DNA of 64,000 nucleotides from Mannheimia cairinae (lineage in GTDB: Bacteria > Pseudomonadota > Gammaproteobacteria > Enterobacterales > Pasteurellaceae): the NCBI RefSeq assembly GCF_028649535.1, contig NZ_JAQSJE010000002.1, positions 62,001 to 126,000 on the forward strand. The letters run 5' to 3'. A program made the translations under genes and the position numbers. Shown here one piece after another: positions 56,679-64,000 of this stretch; position 1 is the first letter of the stretch; each line of letters begins with the position of its first letter. The notes under the pieces were generated by a model. That model was not told where the DNA came from, searched no databases, and saw only the letters and a program-made list of their open reading frames with translations.

Positions 56679-57961
56679 TGACTATTTTTGCACTTTTCAG
56701 TTTACTCTTTTTATTTATGTTCCTTGGTGTACCTATTGCTATTTCATTAGGACTTTCAGGTGCTCTAACTATTATGCTATTTAGTCAAGACTCTGTAAGC
56801 TCACTAGCTATTAAGTTGTTTGAAACCTCAGAACATTATACGCTTTTAGCGATTCCTTTCTTCTTGCTTGCAGGTGCATTTATGACTACAGGCGGTGTAG
56901 CAAGACGCTTAATTGATTTTGCAAATGCAACGGTAGGTCATATTCGTGGTGGACTAGCGATCGCTGCTGTAATGTCTTGTATGCTATTTGCTGCACTTTC
57001 AGGCTCAAGCCCTGCAACAGTGGCAGCTGTTGGTTCTATTGCGATTGCAGGAATGGTACGTTCTGGTTATCCAGTCAGCTTTGGTACGGGGATTATCTGT
57101 AATGCTGGTACACTTGGTATTCTTATTCCACCATCTGTCGTAATGGTTGTTTATGCAGCATCAACAGAAACCTCAGTAGGTAAGCTATTTATGGCAGGGG
57201 TCGTACCAGGTACATTACTTGGTTTAGCATTGATGATTGCAATTTATATTGTAGCACGAGTAAAAAACCTTCCAGCTCAACCGAGAGCAACAGCAAAGGA
57301 ATGGTTCCGAGCTGCACGTAAAGCTCTTTGGGGCTTATTGCTGATGGTAATCATCTTAGGCGGAATTTATAGTGGTATTTTTACCCCAACAGAAGCTGCT
57401 GCAGTTGCTGCTGTATATTCATTCTTTGTTGCAGTATTTATCTATAAAGATGTGAAATTACGTGATTGTCCAAAAGTATTGTTAGAGTCAGCAAAATTAA
57501 GCGTAATGTTGATGTTTATTATTGCTAATGCAATGTTATTTGCTCACGTATTAACGACCGAGCAGATTCCTCAATTAATTACAGAAACGGTAATTGAATG
57601 GAATCTACAACCTTGGACATTCCTATTAGTGGTAAATATCGTATTATTAATTGCAGGAGCTTTTATGGAGCCTTCTGCAATTATTCTGATTCTCGCACCA
57701 ATCCTATTCCCAATTGCAGTACAACTTGGTATTGACCCTATCCATTTAGGGATCATTATGGTGGTGAATATGGAAATTGGTTTGATTACACCACCAATCG
57801 GCTTAAATTTATTTGTAGCATCTGCTGTATCTAAAATGCCATTAGAACAAGTTATTAAGGCAGCTCTTCCGTGGTTGCTCTTATTACTAAGCTTCTTATT
57901 ATTGATTACTTATATTCCTGCTATCTCTCTAGCATTACCAAATTGGATTGGTATTAATTAA
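56678..57961 (+). CDS. dctM: TRAP transporter large membrane subunit
   Basis: Twelve-helix DctM permease that carries the sodium-coupled transport path. The 427-residue sequence has the family segments FLGVPIAISLGLSG (residues 14-27), LLAIPFFLLAGAFMTTGGVARRLIDFA near 58-84, FAALSGSSPATVAAVGSIA near 105-123, and GTLGILIPPSVVMVVYA near 145-161. NMEIGLITPPIGLNLFVAS sits near the C-terminus. AAGGAGAAG precedes the ATG and it overlaps dctQ by one base. It ends the dctPQM operon. Confidence 0.96.
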   Translation: MTIFALFSLLFLFMFLGVPIAISLGLSGALTIMLFSQDSVSSLAIKLFETSEHYTLLAIPFFLLAGAFMTTGGVARRLIDFANATVGHIRGGLAIAAVMSCMLFAALSGSSPATVAAVGSIAIAGMVRSGYPVSFGTGIICNAGTLGILIPPSVVMVVYAASTETSVGKLFMAGVVPGTLLGLALMIAIYIVARVKNLPAQPRATAKEWFRAARKALWGLLLMVIILGGIYSGIFTPTEAAAVAAVYSFFVAVFIYKDVKLRDCPKVLLESAKLSVMLMFIIANAMLFAHVLTTEQIPQLITETVIEWNLQPWTFLLVVNIVLLIAGAFMEPSAIILILAPILFPIAVQLGIDPIHLGIIMVVNMEIGLITPPIGLNLFVASAVSKMPLEQVIKAALPWLLLLLSFLLLITYIPAISLALPNWIGIN

Positions 57962-58062
57962 TCATAAATTTATTGATTTAGAGAAGATTCCATTAATCTG
58001 CATCTTAAACGTTGAATTAAAATATTAACGAATTAAGATGCAGATTCTTTATCTTAAATTTA

Positions 58063-58348
58063 GGGGCTGTCCTAGATAACTAGGCTAAACTACCCTTAAC
58101 TAATTGTTTTAAAATGGAAATTTGATATTTTAAGTCACTATTGTTAAAACGCCATTCACATTCCTTTAAATACAGCTCAAAATGGGCTTTCGGAATACCG
58201 TTAAACTTGCGTAAATGGCGTTTGGCTTGACTCCAAAAATTCTCAATTCCGTTAATATGATTATGTTTTTCTGCGAAGTGCGTGCTGTGATTGATGCGAA
58301 AATGGTTAAATTCACTTACATCAAGCACATCATAACTTCGGTAGAAAT
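58063..58348 (-). pseudogene. IS1016-like (IS1595 family) transposase remnant
   Basis: The C-terminal 85-90 residues of an IS1016-type transposase, readable from about 58346 down to the stop at 58080. YRSYDVLDVSEFNHFRINHS is followed by NHINGIENFWSQAKRHLRKFNG, the family's ISXO2-like signature. The left end GGGGCTGTCCTAG begins at 58063 and is probably the element's terminal repeat. The first two thirds of the gene are missing, cut where the next insertion element begins. It cannot encode active transposase. Confidence 0.85.
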
Positions 58349-58425
58349 GGCATATAGGACAAAATAGTTGGTAAAAAGTGGCTTAATACCTTATATTACA
58401 AGGCTTTAAGCCACCTTTTTGAAAA

Positions 58426-59353
58426 ATGAACAAAAAACTGTCCTTTTTGCCAATATTCCCTAATACAGAAATATGGCACTCAAAATAATACTCAACGTTA
58501 TAAATGTTTAAGTTGTAATAAAACCTTTACGTTTAAATAAAAATTAAATGCTGAATTAATTTGGTATGATTATTCTGTTGGAAAACAGACACAACAACAA
58601 TTAGCAAATAAATATCATTGTTCTCCTCGTACAATTCGCCGATATTTAGAAAAATCCCCTAAATCGTTATTAAATCCTCCTTCTCATCAATATCTTAATT
58701 TAATTATTGATACGACCTTCTTTCATCGAGATTTTGGTGTAATGGTATTCATAGATTCATTGTCTAAAAAGGTGGTTTATCATCAAATAGTTAAAACAGA
58801 GAAAGATATTTACTACAAGAAAGCCTTAAATCGTTTACGAGAAAAAGGCTATATAATTCAATCAATTACCTGTGACGGACGGAGAGGCTTGTTAAAAGAT
58901 ATATTAAATACGCCGACTCAAATGTGTCAATTTCATTTGGTTGCAATAGTAATGAGAGCGTTAAGAAAGAAACATCAATCTCATGCCGGTAGAGAATTAA
59001 AAACAATTATTAAAACATTAAAAACAAGTTCAAAAAATGAATTTTATTTAAAAATATATCATTGGAAAATAAAACATAAACATTTTTTAAATGAACGTTC
59101 AGATAAACCAAATGAAAAAGGGAAATATCCCTATAAACATCGAAATGTAAGAAGTGCATTAGCGAGTATCAATCGGTATTTTGATTATTTATTTACCTAT
59201 GAAAAATACCCTGAGTTAAATATTGAAAAGACAACAAATAGAATAGAAGGATTATTTAAGGAATTAAAGGATAAACTACGTCCATATAGCGGTTTAACGA
59301 GAATACATAAGATATTGTTTATACAGGATTTTTTGAATAAAAAGAGTTGGTAA
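58426..59353 (+). pseudogene. Transposase, IS256 family variant with zinc ribbon (disrupted)
   Basis: A transposase of about 309 residues broken in two places. The ATG at 58426 runs into a six-A run (58432-58437). The downstream frame (CPFCQYS, then RYKCLSCNKTFTFK, a zinc ribbon) is entered only if one A is removed. An in-frame TAA at 58538-58540 then interrupts FTFK-KLNAELIW. The remaining 203 residues from 58742 are intact and hold the mutator-type acidic residues in IIDTTFFHRDFG, CDGRRGLL and TTNRIEGLFKELK. This element probably cannot move by itself. Confidence 0.8.
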
Positions 59354-59374
59354 GAATAAACAAAAATATTCATT

Positions 59375-59397
59375 ACCAACTGTTTTGTCCTATAGGC
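59375..59397 (+). repeat. Second copy of the insertion sequence right end
   Basis: ACCAACTGTTTTGTCCTATA at 59375-59394 matches the outer terminal repeat at 59415-59434 except at one base. The two copies start 40 bases apart in direct orientation. Confidence 0.8.
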
Positions 59398-59461
59398 ATA
59401 TAAAATGCAAAAAGACCAACTATTTTGTCCTATATGCCCTTTTAATTTAACTACTCAACAA

Positions 59462-60883
59462 TTATTTATTAGCTTGTGCTTTTTTCACCCAGATTGCTGA
59501 AATTGAGAATGCAACCACAAATGAAATAACCATACCAACCGCATACATTGCAAGGCTATCAGGTTTGATAGATGGAATACCTAAGAAACCAGCCGCACCT
59601 AAAGCAATCGCTTTTACGTTAAAGAATGCGATGAATGCACTTGATAAACCTGAACCAATCATCGCTGCGATGAAGGCTTGGCGGTAGCGTAAATTCACCC
59701 CGAACATTGCAGGCTCGGTAATACCTAATAATGCTGAAATACCTGATGGCACCGCTAAACCACGTACTTTTGCATCTTTCATTGCGAAAGCAACACCTAA
59801 ACAGGCTGCACCTTGTGCAATATTAGACATTGCTGCGATTGGGAAGATAAATGTTCCGCCTGTGCGAGCTACTTCTGCTAATAATTGGGTTTCAACCGCA
59901 ATAAAGGTTTGGTGCATACCGGTAATTACGATTGGTGCGTAGAATGTACCGAAAATTGCACCACCGATAAAGCCAAGAGAATCGTATAACCAAGTTAAAC
60001 CCGCAGAGATGGCAGAACCAGCTTCACGACCGAATGGGCCAATTACAGTAAAGGCTAAGAAACCTGCGATGAATAAAGACATCATCGGAGTAACTAGGTT
60101 GTCTAAGTAAGAAGGTACGAATTTACGGAATGTTTTTTCAAGAGTTGCTAATACCCAAGCAGAAACGATAGTTGGAATTACCGTACCTTGGTAGCCTACT
60201 TTCTCAATTTCTAAACCAAATACGTTCCAGTAAGTGATTTTGCCTTCCATTAAGGTTTTTGCGTAGTTCCAGCCATCTGCAAGAGCAGGGTGAACTAATA
60301 ACATACCTAATGCTGCCCCTAAGAATGGGTTTCCGCCAAATTTGCGGGTTGCAGAGAATCCTAATAAAACAGGTAAGAATACGAATGGTGCGTTTGCGAT
60401 GGTGTTGATGAAATCAACTAAGTCTGAGATGCCAGGGTATCTGCTAACAACGGATTCGCCTTCCCAGAAGAAACCAACCGCTGTAAGCATTGAGTGAATA
60501 CCCATTAACAAACCGCCAGCAACGATAGCTGGAATAATTGGTACAAAAATATCAGCTAAACCTTTAACTAAACGTTGTAGTAATGGTTGTTTTTCTGCAC
60601 TTGCAGCTGCAACTTCAGAGGTGGACATATCACCAACTCCCATCTGTTTTTGCATTTGAGCGTGTACTTCATTTACCGTGCCTGAACCAAAAATAATTTG
60701 GTATTGGCCAGAGGTTGAAAATTGACCTTTTACCCCTTCGATATTTTCAATGCCTTCTTTATCAATTTTTGATTCATCAGCAATAGTTAAACGAAGGCGT
60801 GTTGCACAATGTGCAAGAGCGGTAATATTTTCTTTGCCGCCTAATTTGGCAATAGTTTGCTCAGCGATTTTTGCATAATTCAT
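59462..60883 (-). CDS. scrA: PTS EIIBC component, sucrose type
   Basis: Imports and phosphorylates a disaccharide, most likely sucrose, using phosphate from HPr and an EIIA. The EIIB domain is residues 1-85, with the phosphorylated cysteine in ALAHCATRLRLTI. The EIIC domain from about 105 on has ten or so helices with FVPIIPAIVAGGLLMG, GYQGTVIPTIVSAWVLA, ITGMHQTF and LGITEPAMFGVNLR. There is no EIIA domain, so it must share another. The scrB hydrolase that normally follows is replaced by insertion DNA 23 bases after the stop. Confidence 0.85.
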   Translation of the reverse strand: MNYAKIAEQTIAKLGGKENITALAHCATRLRLTIADESKIDKEGIENIEGVKGQFSTSGQYQIIFGSGTVNEVHAQMQKQMGVGDMSTSEVAAASAEKQPLLQRLVKGLADIFVPIIPAIVAGGLLMGIHSMLTAVGFFWEGESVVSRYPGISDLVDFINTIANAPFVFLPVLLGFSATRKFGGNPFLGAALGMLLVHPALADGWNYAKTLMEGKITYWNVFGLEIEKVGYQGTVIPTIVSAWVLATLEKTFRKFVPSYLDNLVTPMMSLFIAGFLAFTVIGPFGREAGSAISAGLTWLYDSLGFIGGAIFGTFYAPIVITGMHQTFIAVETQLLAEVARTGGTFIFPIAAMSNIAQGAACLGVAFAMKDAKVRGLAVPSGISALLGITEPAMFGVNLRYRQAFIAAMIGSGLSSAFIAFFNVKAIALGAAGFLGIPSIKPDSLAMYAVGMVISFVVAFSISAIWVKKAQANK

Positions 60884-60920
60884 AGTGTTTACCTTTATTA
60901 GAATGAGATGGTTGTATTTT

Positions 60921-60938
60921 AACTAAAACGGTTTAGCT
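60921..60938. promoter_or_regulatory. LacI-type operator upstream of the sucrose PTS gene
   Basis: CTAAAACGGTTTAG (60923-60936) is a palindrome with a central CG and one mismatched pair, as bound by LacI/GalR regulators such as ScrR. It lies about 40 bases before the scrA start codon. Confidence 0.45.
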
Positions 60939-60977
60939 AAAAAAGAAAATATTTTAAAAATTATTCAAAACTGTTAA

Positions 60978-61634
60978 CTAGATCACATTATTTTCAATTT
61001 TTTGATCTTGAATAATATTTCCGTTATCAATAGTAATGACCCGATTAAATAAAAACAGGCTTTCTTCAAATTGATGAGTCACCATTAAAAGCGTTAAATT
61101 TCGGTTCTGACAAATCTCTTTAACAAGGATTTGTAATTCTTCTCTACGCTTCGGATCTAACGCTGAAAAGGGTTCATCTAACAATAAAATCGGCTTATCT
61201 CTTAATAGTGTTCTAGCAAGGGCAACTCGTTGTTTTTGCCCTCCAGAAAGTTGATCGGTTCGGCGGTGTAGAAATTCGGCAATCCCCATTTGTTCAGAAA
61301 TTTCTTTGATTTGTACTTTTTGTGTAGCGTTCAGCGATAAACTTGGTGTTAATGCTAAACCAATATTTTGCTCAACCGTTAAGTGAGGAAAGACATTGTT
61401 ATCCTGAAATAGCATTGAAACCGGTCGTTTGGCAATTTCTGTGGCATAGTGGTTTTCGCCATTTAAAAATAGTGAGCCGTTTTCAGCTTTTTCAAAGCCA
61501 GCAATTAGGTTAAGCAAGGTACTTTTTCCTGCACCACTCTCTCCAATAATCGCTATTCTTTCCCCTTTTTTAGCGGATAATTGAAAATGCATCTGCATTT
61601 GTTCGTAGGTAAATTCTAAGTCAAGCTCTATCAT
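60978..61634 (-). CDS. thiQ: Thiamine ABC transporter ATPase
   Basis: ATP-binding subunit of the ThiBPQ thiamine/TPP importer. The 218-residue protein has Walker A GESGAGKST near residues 31-39, the Q-loop in VSMLFQDNNVFPHLTV, the signature QLSGGQKQRVALARTLL near 128 and Walker B ILLLDEPFSALDPKRR. It overlaps thiP by four bases. The ThiQ assignment rests on this pairing and on its short length without a C-terminal regulatory domain. Confidence 0.88.
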   Translation of the reverse strand: MIELDLEFTYEQMQMHFQLSAKKGERIAIIGESGAGKSTLLNLIAGFEKAENGSLFLNGENHYATEIAKRPVSMLFQDNNVFPHLTVEQNIGLALTPSLSLNATQKVQIKEISEQMGIAEFLHRRTDQLSGGQKQRVALARTLLRDKPILLLDEPFSALDPKRREELQILVKEICQNRNLTLLMVTHQFEESLFLFNRVITIDNGNIIQDQKIENNVI

Positions 61635-63205
61635 ATTTTATCCTTTATACATAAAAAGGGGAGAAGTGAAGTAAACATTAGTACCAATGCAGTAACGGCT
61701 GCATCTTCAGTGCGGTAACTGCCTAGTTGTTGGTAAAGTAAGTAAGGTAAAGAGGTAAAATCAGCATTACCAAAAAAGGCGATAACAGTAAAACTCCCTA
61801 GACTAGAAGACATCGCAAGGGCAAAGGTACTTGCAAGCGGTCGAATTAGATAGTTTTTTTCCACAATCCACCAACCTTTTATTCCTTTTAGATTTAGGCT
61901 TTGAGCTAATTTATAATGAGATGTGAAGCTATTCCACATTGCAGAGAATAACATTGGATAAATAAAAGGTAGTAGCGTTAAACCATTACAAATACCAACC
62001 AAAATAAGTAGCTGAACTGCCGAAGTATCACTGTTCATTAGTAAAATAAATAAACCGACAGATAATAAAAAAATGGGGAGTAATAGCGGATAAATTGCGA
62101 CACTACTTAATACGCTATGTAAAATTTTGGCTTTTTTATGTAGCTGTTGGCGAGTTTCTAAAGCAATAAGATAACTGATACTAACGACAAAAACAGAGGC
62201 AATTAAACTTAATAATAAGGAGAATTGAATAGCTTGCCAGAGTAAAGGATTGAGTAAACGATCACTCAATTTTGAAACACTAATACCGCTCCAAACCACA
62301 CTTGCAAGCGGTAGAATAATGGTAAAACTTTGCAAAAAAATAACCGCTTGTAATAGATATTTATTAAAGCCTGTGGGTGTAGGTTTCCAAATATCAATTC
62401 TGTTTGGAATTTGCTTAAATTGCTTGAGAGATTGAGTGGAGATAATGCTCATTATTACTTGTAAGCAAATACCCACTAAAAATTGGACTGCAATTAGAAT
62501 AATGGCTTTTGCAAAATCAAATTCAAAAGTAACCGCTTGGAAGATGGCAACTTCCAACGTGCTATATTTAGGGCTACCACCTAACATTAATACGATAGGG
62601 AAGCTAGTAAAGCACACTAAAAACACCGTCATAAACAGATAAGGTAAGAGCGTTTTAATTGTTGGCATCTCTACAATTTTAATATATTGCCAGCCTGCTA
62701 AATTAAGTTGTGCAGCAAGTTGATATTGGCTACTTGGAATTAGCTTAAGCCCATTGACATAATATTTCATTACCAATGGAATATTAAATAAACAGTGGGC
62801 AATAAGAATACCTTGTAAACCATATAAATTAAATTGCCATTCCCAACCTAATTGCTGAAATAGTTGAGCTAACCAACCCGCATTACCAAATACCTCGATT
62901 ACCGCAAAAATAATGACAAGTGAAGGCAACGCCCAAACAAAAGAGATGATTTTATAGAGTAAATCTTTACCTTTGAATTCTAAATAGAAAAACGATCTTG
63001 CTAGTAAGCAGCCTAATAAAAGTGAAATTGAAGCGGAGAGTGTGGCTTGAAGTAGGCTATAACTGATAATTTTTAGTACATCGCTAAATGAAATAAAAGT
63101 ACTATTTTCGTGAAACCCAACTAATGCCCACAAGCTGAAAGCATATAAAGCAATAATGCCGAAGTAAATAAACCAAGCAGTTGTTTTAGTTAATGCTCTT
63201 AGCAT
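61631..63205 (-). CDS. thiP: Thiamine ABC transporter permease
   Basis: Inner-membrane subunit of the thiamine/TPP importer, a fused two-domain permease of the FbpB/ThiP type. The 524 residues hold about twelve helices in two halves, each with an EAA-like loop (AAQLNLAGWQYIKIVEMPTIKTLLPYLF near 180 and AQSLNLKGIKGWWIVEKNYLIRPLAS near 440). SFPIVLMLGGSPKYSTLEVAIFQAVTFEFDFAKA is characteristic of ThiP. GGAG lies upstream of the ATG. The binding protein gene thiB, usually immediately upstream, is absent, and no THI element is seen in the gap to ptsH. Confidence 0.87.
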   Translation of the reverse strand: MLRALTKTTAWFIYFGIIALYAFSLWALVGFHENSTFISFSDVLKIISYSLLQATLSASISLLLGCLLARSFFYLEFKGKDLLYKIISFVWALPSLVIIFAVIEVFGNAGWLAQLFQQLGWEWQFNLYGLQGILIAHCLFNIPLVMKYYVNGLKLIPSSQYQLAAQLNLAGWQYIKIVEMPTIKTLLPYLFMTVFLVCFTSFPIVLMLGGSPKYSTLEVAIFQAVTFEFDFAKAIILIAVQFLVGICLQVIMSIISTQSLKQFKQIPNRIDIWKPTPTGFNKYLLQAVIFLQSFTIILPLASVVWSGISVSKLSDRLLNPLLWQAIQFSLLLSLIASVFVVSISYLIALETRQQLHKKAKILHSVLSSVAIYPLLLPIFLLSVGLFILLMNSDTSAVQLLILVGICNGLTLLPFIYPMLFSAMWNSFTSHYKLAQSLNLKGIKGWWIVEKNYLIRPLASTFALAMSSSLGSFTVIAFFGNADFTSLPYLLYQQLGSYRTEDAAVTALVLMFTSLLPFLCIKDKI

Positions 63206-63459
63206 TATTATTGCTCCAAATGTAGATAAAATAAGGTTAGGAAATTATTGTAACATTTCAATTTAGCAATGTGCTAAAATCTTGACCTTTAACAAAGGAT
63301 TTTTACACTTGTTTGTTTATTAGACAATAATAGGTGCTGAGTTAGCAAGTTTTTGTGCTTTTTAGCGTGTATTTAGGTTAAATTTGTAGTAAAGTTGCAA
63401 ACTACTGAATGATTGATTAAACCAAATTTTTTAACTTTCAATATTAAGAGGAATATTTT

Positions 63460-63717
63460 ATGTACTCAAAAGACGTTGTTATTACTGCTCCAAATGGTTT
63501 ACATACTCGCCCTGCAGCTGAGTTTGTTAAGGCAGCAAAAGGGTTTGCTTCTGACATCACTGTTACTTCAGGTGGCAAGGGTTCAAGTGCAAAAAGCTTA
63601 TTCAAATTACAAACATTAGGTTTAACTCAAGGCACAACAATTACCATTTCTGCAGAAGGTGAAGACGAGCAAAAAGCCGTTGATTTTTTAGTGGATTTAA
63701 TCCCTACTTTAGAATAA
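63460..63717 (+). CDS. ptsH: Phosphocarrier protein HPr
   Basis: Passes phosphate from enzyme I to sugar-specific EIIA proteins. The 85-residue protein has the phosphorylation site His15 in [17 protein letters not shown] and Ser46 in [23 protein letters not shown] precedes the ATG. It begins the pts operon with ptsI 114 bases downstream. A hairpin between the two genes could lower ptsI relative to ptsH. crr would lie beyond the window. Confidence 0.98.
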   Translation: MYSKDVVITAPNGLHTRPAAEFVKAAKGFASDITVTSGGKGSSAKSLFKLQTLGLTQGTTITISAEGEDEQKAVDFLVDLIPTLE

Positions 63718-63748
63718 TTTTTTGATTATTGAATCAATATTTATGTAA

Positions 63749-63780
63749 CTTTATCGTGGTTGCCTGCGATAAAGCTTTTG
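63749..63780 (+). terminator. Intercistronic hairpin between ptsH and ptsI
   Basis: CTTTATCG (63749-63756) pairs with CGATAAAG (63767-63774), with GG/CC pairs near the tip. It is followed by CTTTTG, a weak T-tail suggesting partial termination or an mRNA-stabilising stem. Confidence 0.55.
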
Positions 63781-63831
63781 CTATGCAACATCTAGATAGT
63801 CTTAATACTATCTTAGAATAAGGACACAATT

Positions 63832-64000
63832 ATGATTACAGGTATCGCAGCTTCTCCAGGTGCAGTATTTGGTAAAGCTTTAGTTTTAAAAGAAGAACCA
63901 ATTATACTGAACACTCGTAAAATTACTTCAGATGAAGTAGAAGCAGAAAAAGCAAAATTCTTTGACGGCCGTGCTAAAGCAGCTACACAATTAACAGCAA
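63832..64000 (+). CDS. ptsI: PTS enzyme I, N-terminal part (runs off the window)
   Basis: Phosphoenolpyruvate-protein phosphotransferase, which takes phosphate from PEP and gives it to HPr. Only the first 56 residues are present, beginning MITGIAASPGAVFGKALVLKEEP, the usual enzyme I N-terminus. AAGGACA precedes the ATG. It follows ptsH in the same direction, 114 bases away across a hairpin. The phospho-histidine lies beyond the window end. Confidence 0.95.
   Translation, partial: MITGIAASPGAVFGKALVLKEEPIILNTRKITSDEVEAEKAKFFDGRAKAATQLTA

Larger units (their letters stand above)
58349..59438 (+). mobile_element. Decayed IS256-type insertion sequence with Zn-binding transposase
   Basis: Terminal inverted repeats of 24 bp match perfectly: 58349-58372 (beginning GGCATATAGGAC) and 59415-59438 (its inverse). 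A second, slightly altered copy of the right end lies at 59375-59397, so the right terminus is duplicated. No matching target duplication is seen at the outer ends. The left flank is IS1016-like DNA and the right flank is the end of the PTS gene, so the flanks were rearranged. Confidence 0.8.

Noticed and set aside
63722-63737. FNR-like TTGATT...AATCAA after ptsH
   Set aside because: The half-site spacing is 6 rather than 4 and it sits right after a gene end, so it is more likely part of an RNA stem.

Overview
The window looks like chromosomal DNA of a Pasteurellaceae bacterium of the Actinobacillus pleuropneumoniae / Mannheimia type. The base composition is AT-rich and the genes are those of a small host-associated gammaproteobacterium. 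The DNA-uptake core ACAAGCGGT occurs dozens of times, often with AT-rich flanks and a nearby TTTGCAAA, whereas the Haemophilus influenzae core AAGTGCGGT is not apparent. The species cannot be fixed from the sequence alone. Almost everything is conserved housekeeping or transport DNA. I found no tRNA, rRNA, CRISPR array, prophage or recognisable defence island.

Layout. 1-9.2 kb: 5' part of thrC, a DUF2254 membrane protein, mgsA, yccS, a PqiA-type protein without a PqiB partner, ilvC and a patatin-like lipoprotein. 9.3-17.5 kb: an FMN reductase, a DinJ-YafQ toxin-antitoxin pair with a palindromic operator, mutL, proA-yihY-dtd, mutM and brnQ. 17.6-23.7 kb (all minus): ggt, a fabD-(unknown membrane protein)-fabG cluster, queH and ispB, with two small palindromic repeat elements. 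23.8-27.2 kb: a TPP riboswitch controlling a pyrimidine/thiamine-precursor salvage operon (thiZ-thiX-tenA-thiY). 27.3-36.1 kb: rplU-rpmA, a DMT transporter, a HAD phosphatase, comF behind a competence-type CRP-S site, doxX, dcuB with an FNR site, phzF, and argF behind tandem ARG boxes. 34.7-40.8 kb: a phosphoglycerate uptake system (pgtP divergent from pgtCBA). 40.9-50.0 kb: a DUF4153 protein, corA, ubiE-ubiJ-ubiB, tatABC and hemB. 50.1-54.7 kb: an FNR-controlled tri-haem peroxidase, a pirin, yhhQ behind a hairpin leader, map and a DUF4870-like protein. 54.9-58.0 kb: a DctPQM TRAP transporter. 58.06-59.44 kb: the only clear mobile DNA, an IS1016-like remnant cut by a decayed IS256-type element. 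59.5-64.0 kb: a sucrose-type PTS EIIBC, thiQ-thiP without thiB, ptsH, and the start of ptsI.

How it fits together. The gene set describes a facultative anaerobe that imports C4-dicarboxylates (DcuB, DctPQM), phosphoglycerates, branched-chain amino acids and a PTS sugar. It makes ubiquinone and haem, exports folded proteins by Tat, and salvages thiamine precursors and queuosine precursors. Regulation visible in the DNA is mostly classical: a TPP riboswitch, FNR boxes placed near -40 at dcuB and the peroxidase, ArgR boxes over the argF promoter, a CRP-S site at comF, a LacI-type operator at the PTS gene, and many intrinsic terminators. Several terminators are built from inverted pairs of uptake sequences.

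The items most worth a second look are the yhhQ leader (a possible preQ1-type RNA), the short ORF fused to the TPP riboswitch, the thiPQ pair lacking thiB, the degenerate NtrC-like regulator PgtA, the unknown membrane protein inside the fab cluster, and the palindromic elements at 12.6, 21.8 and 22.6 kb. I did not find convincing evidence for a wholly new multi-gene system.
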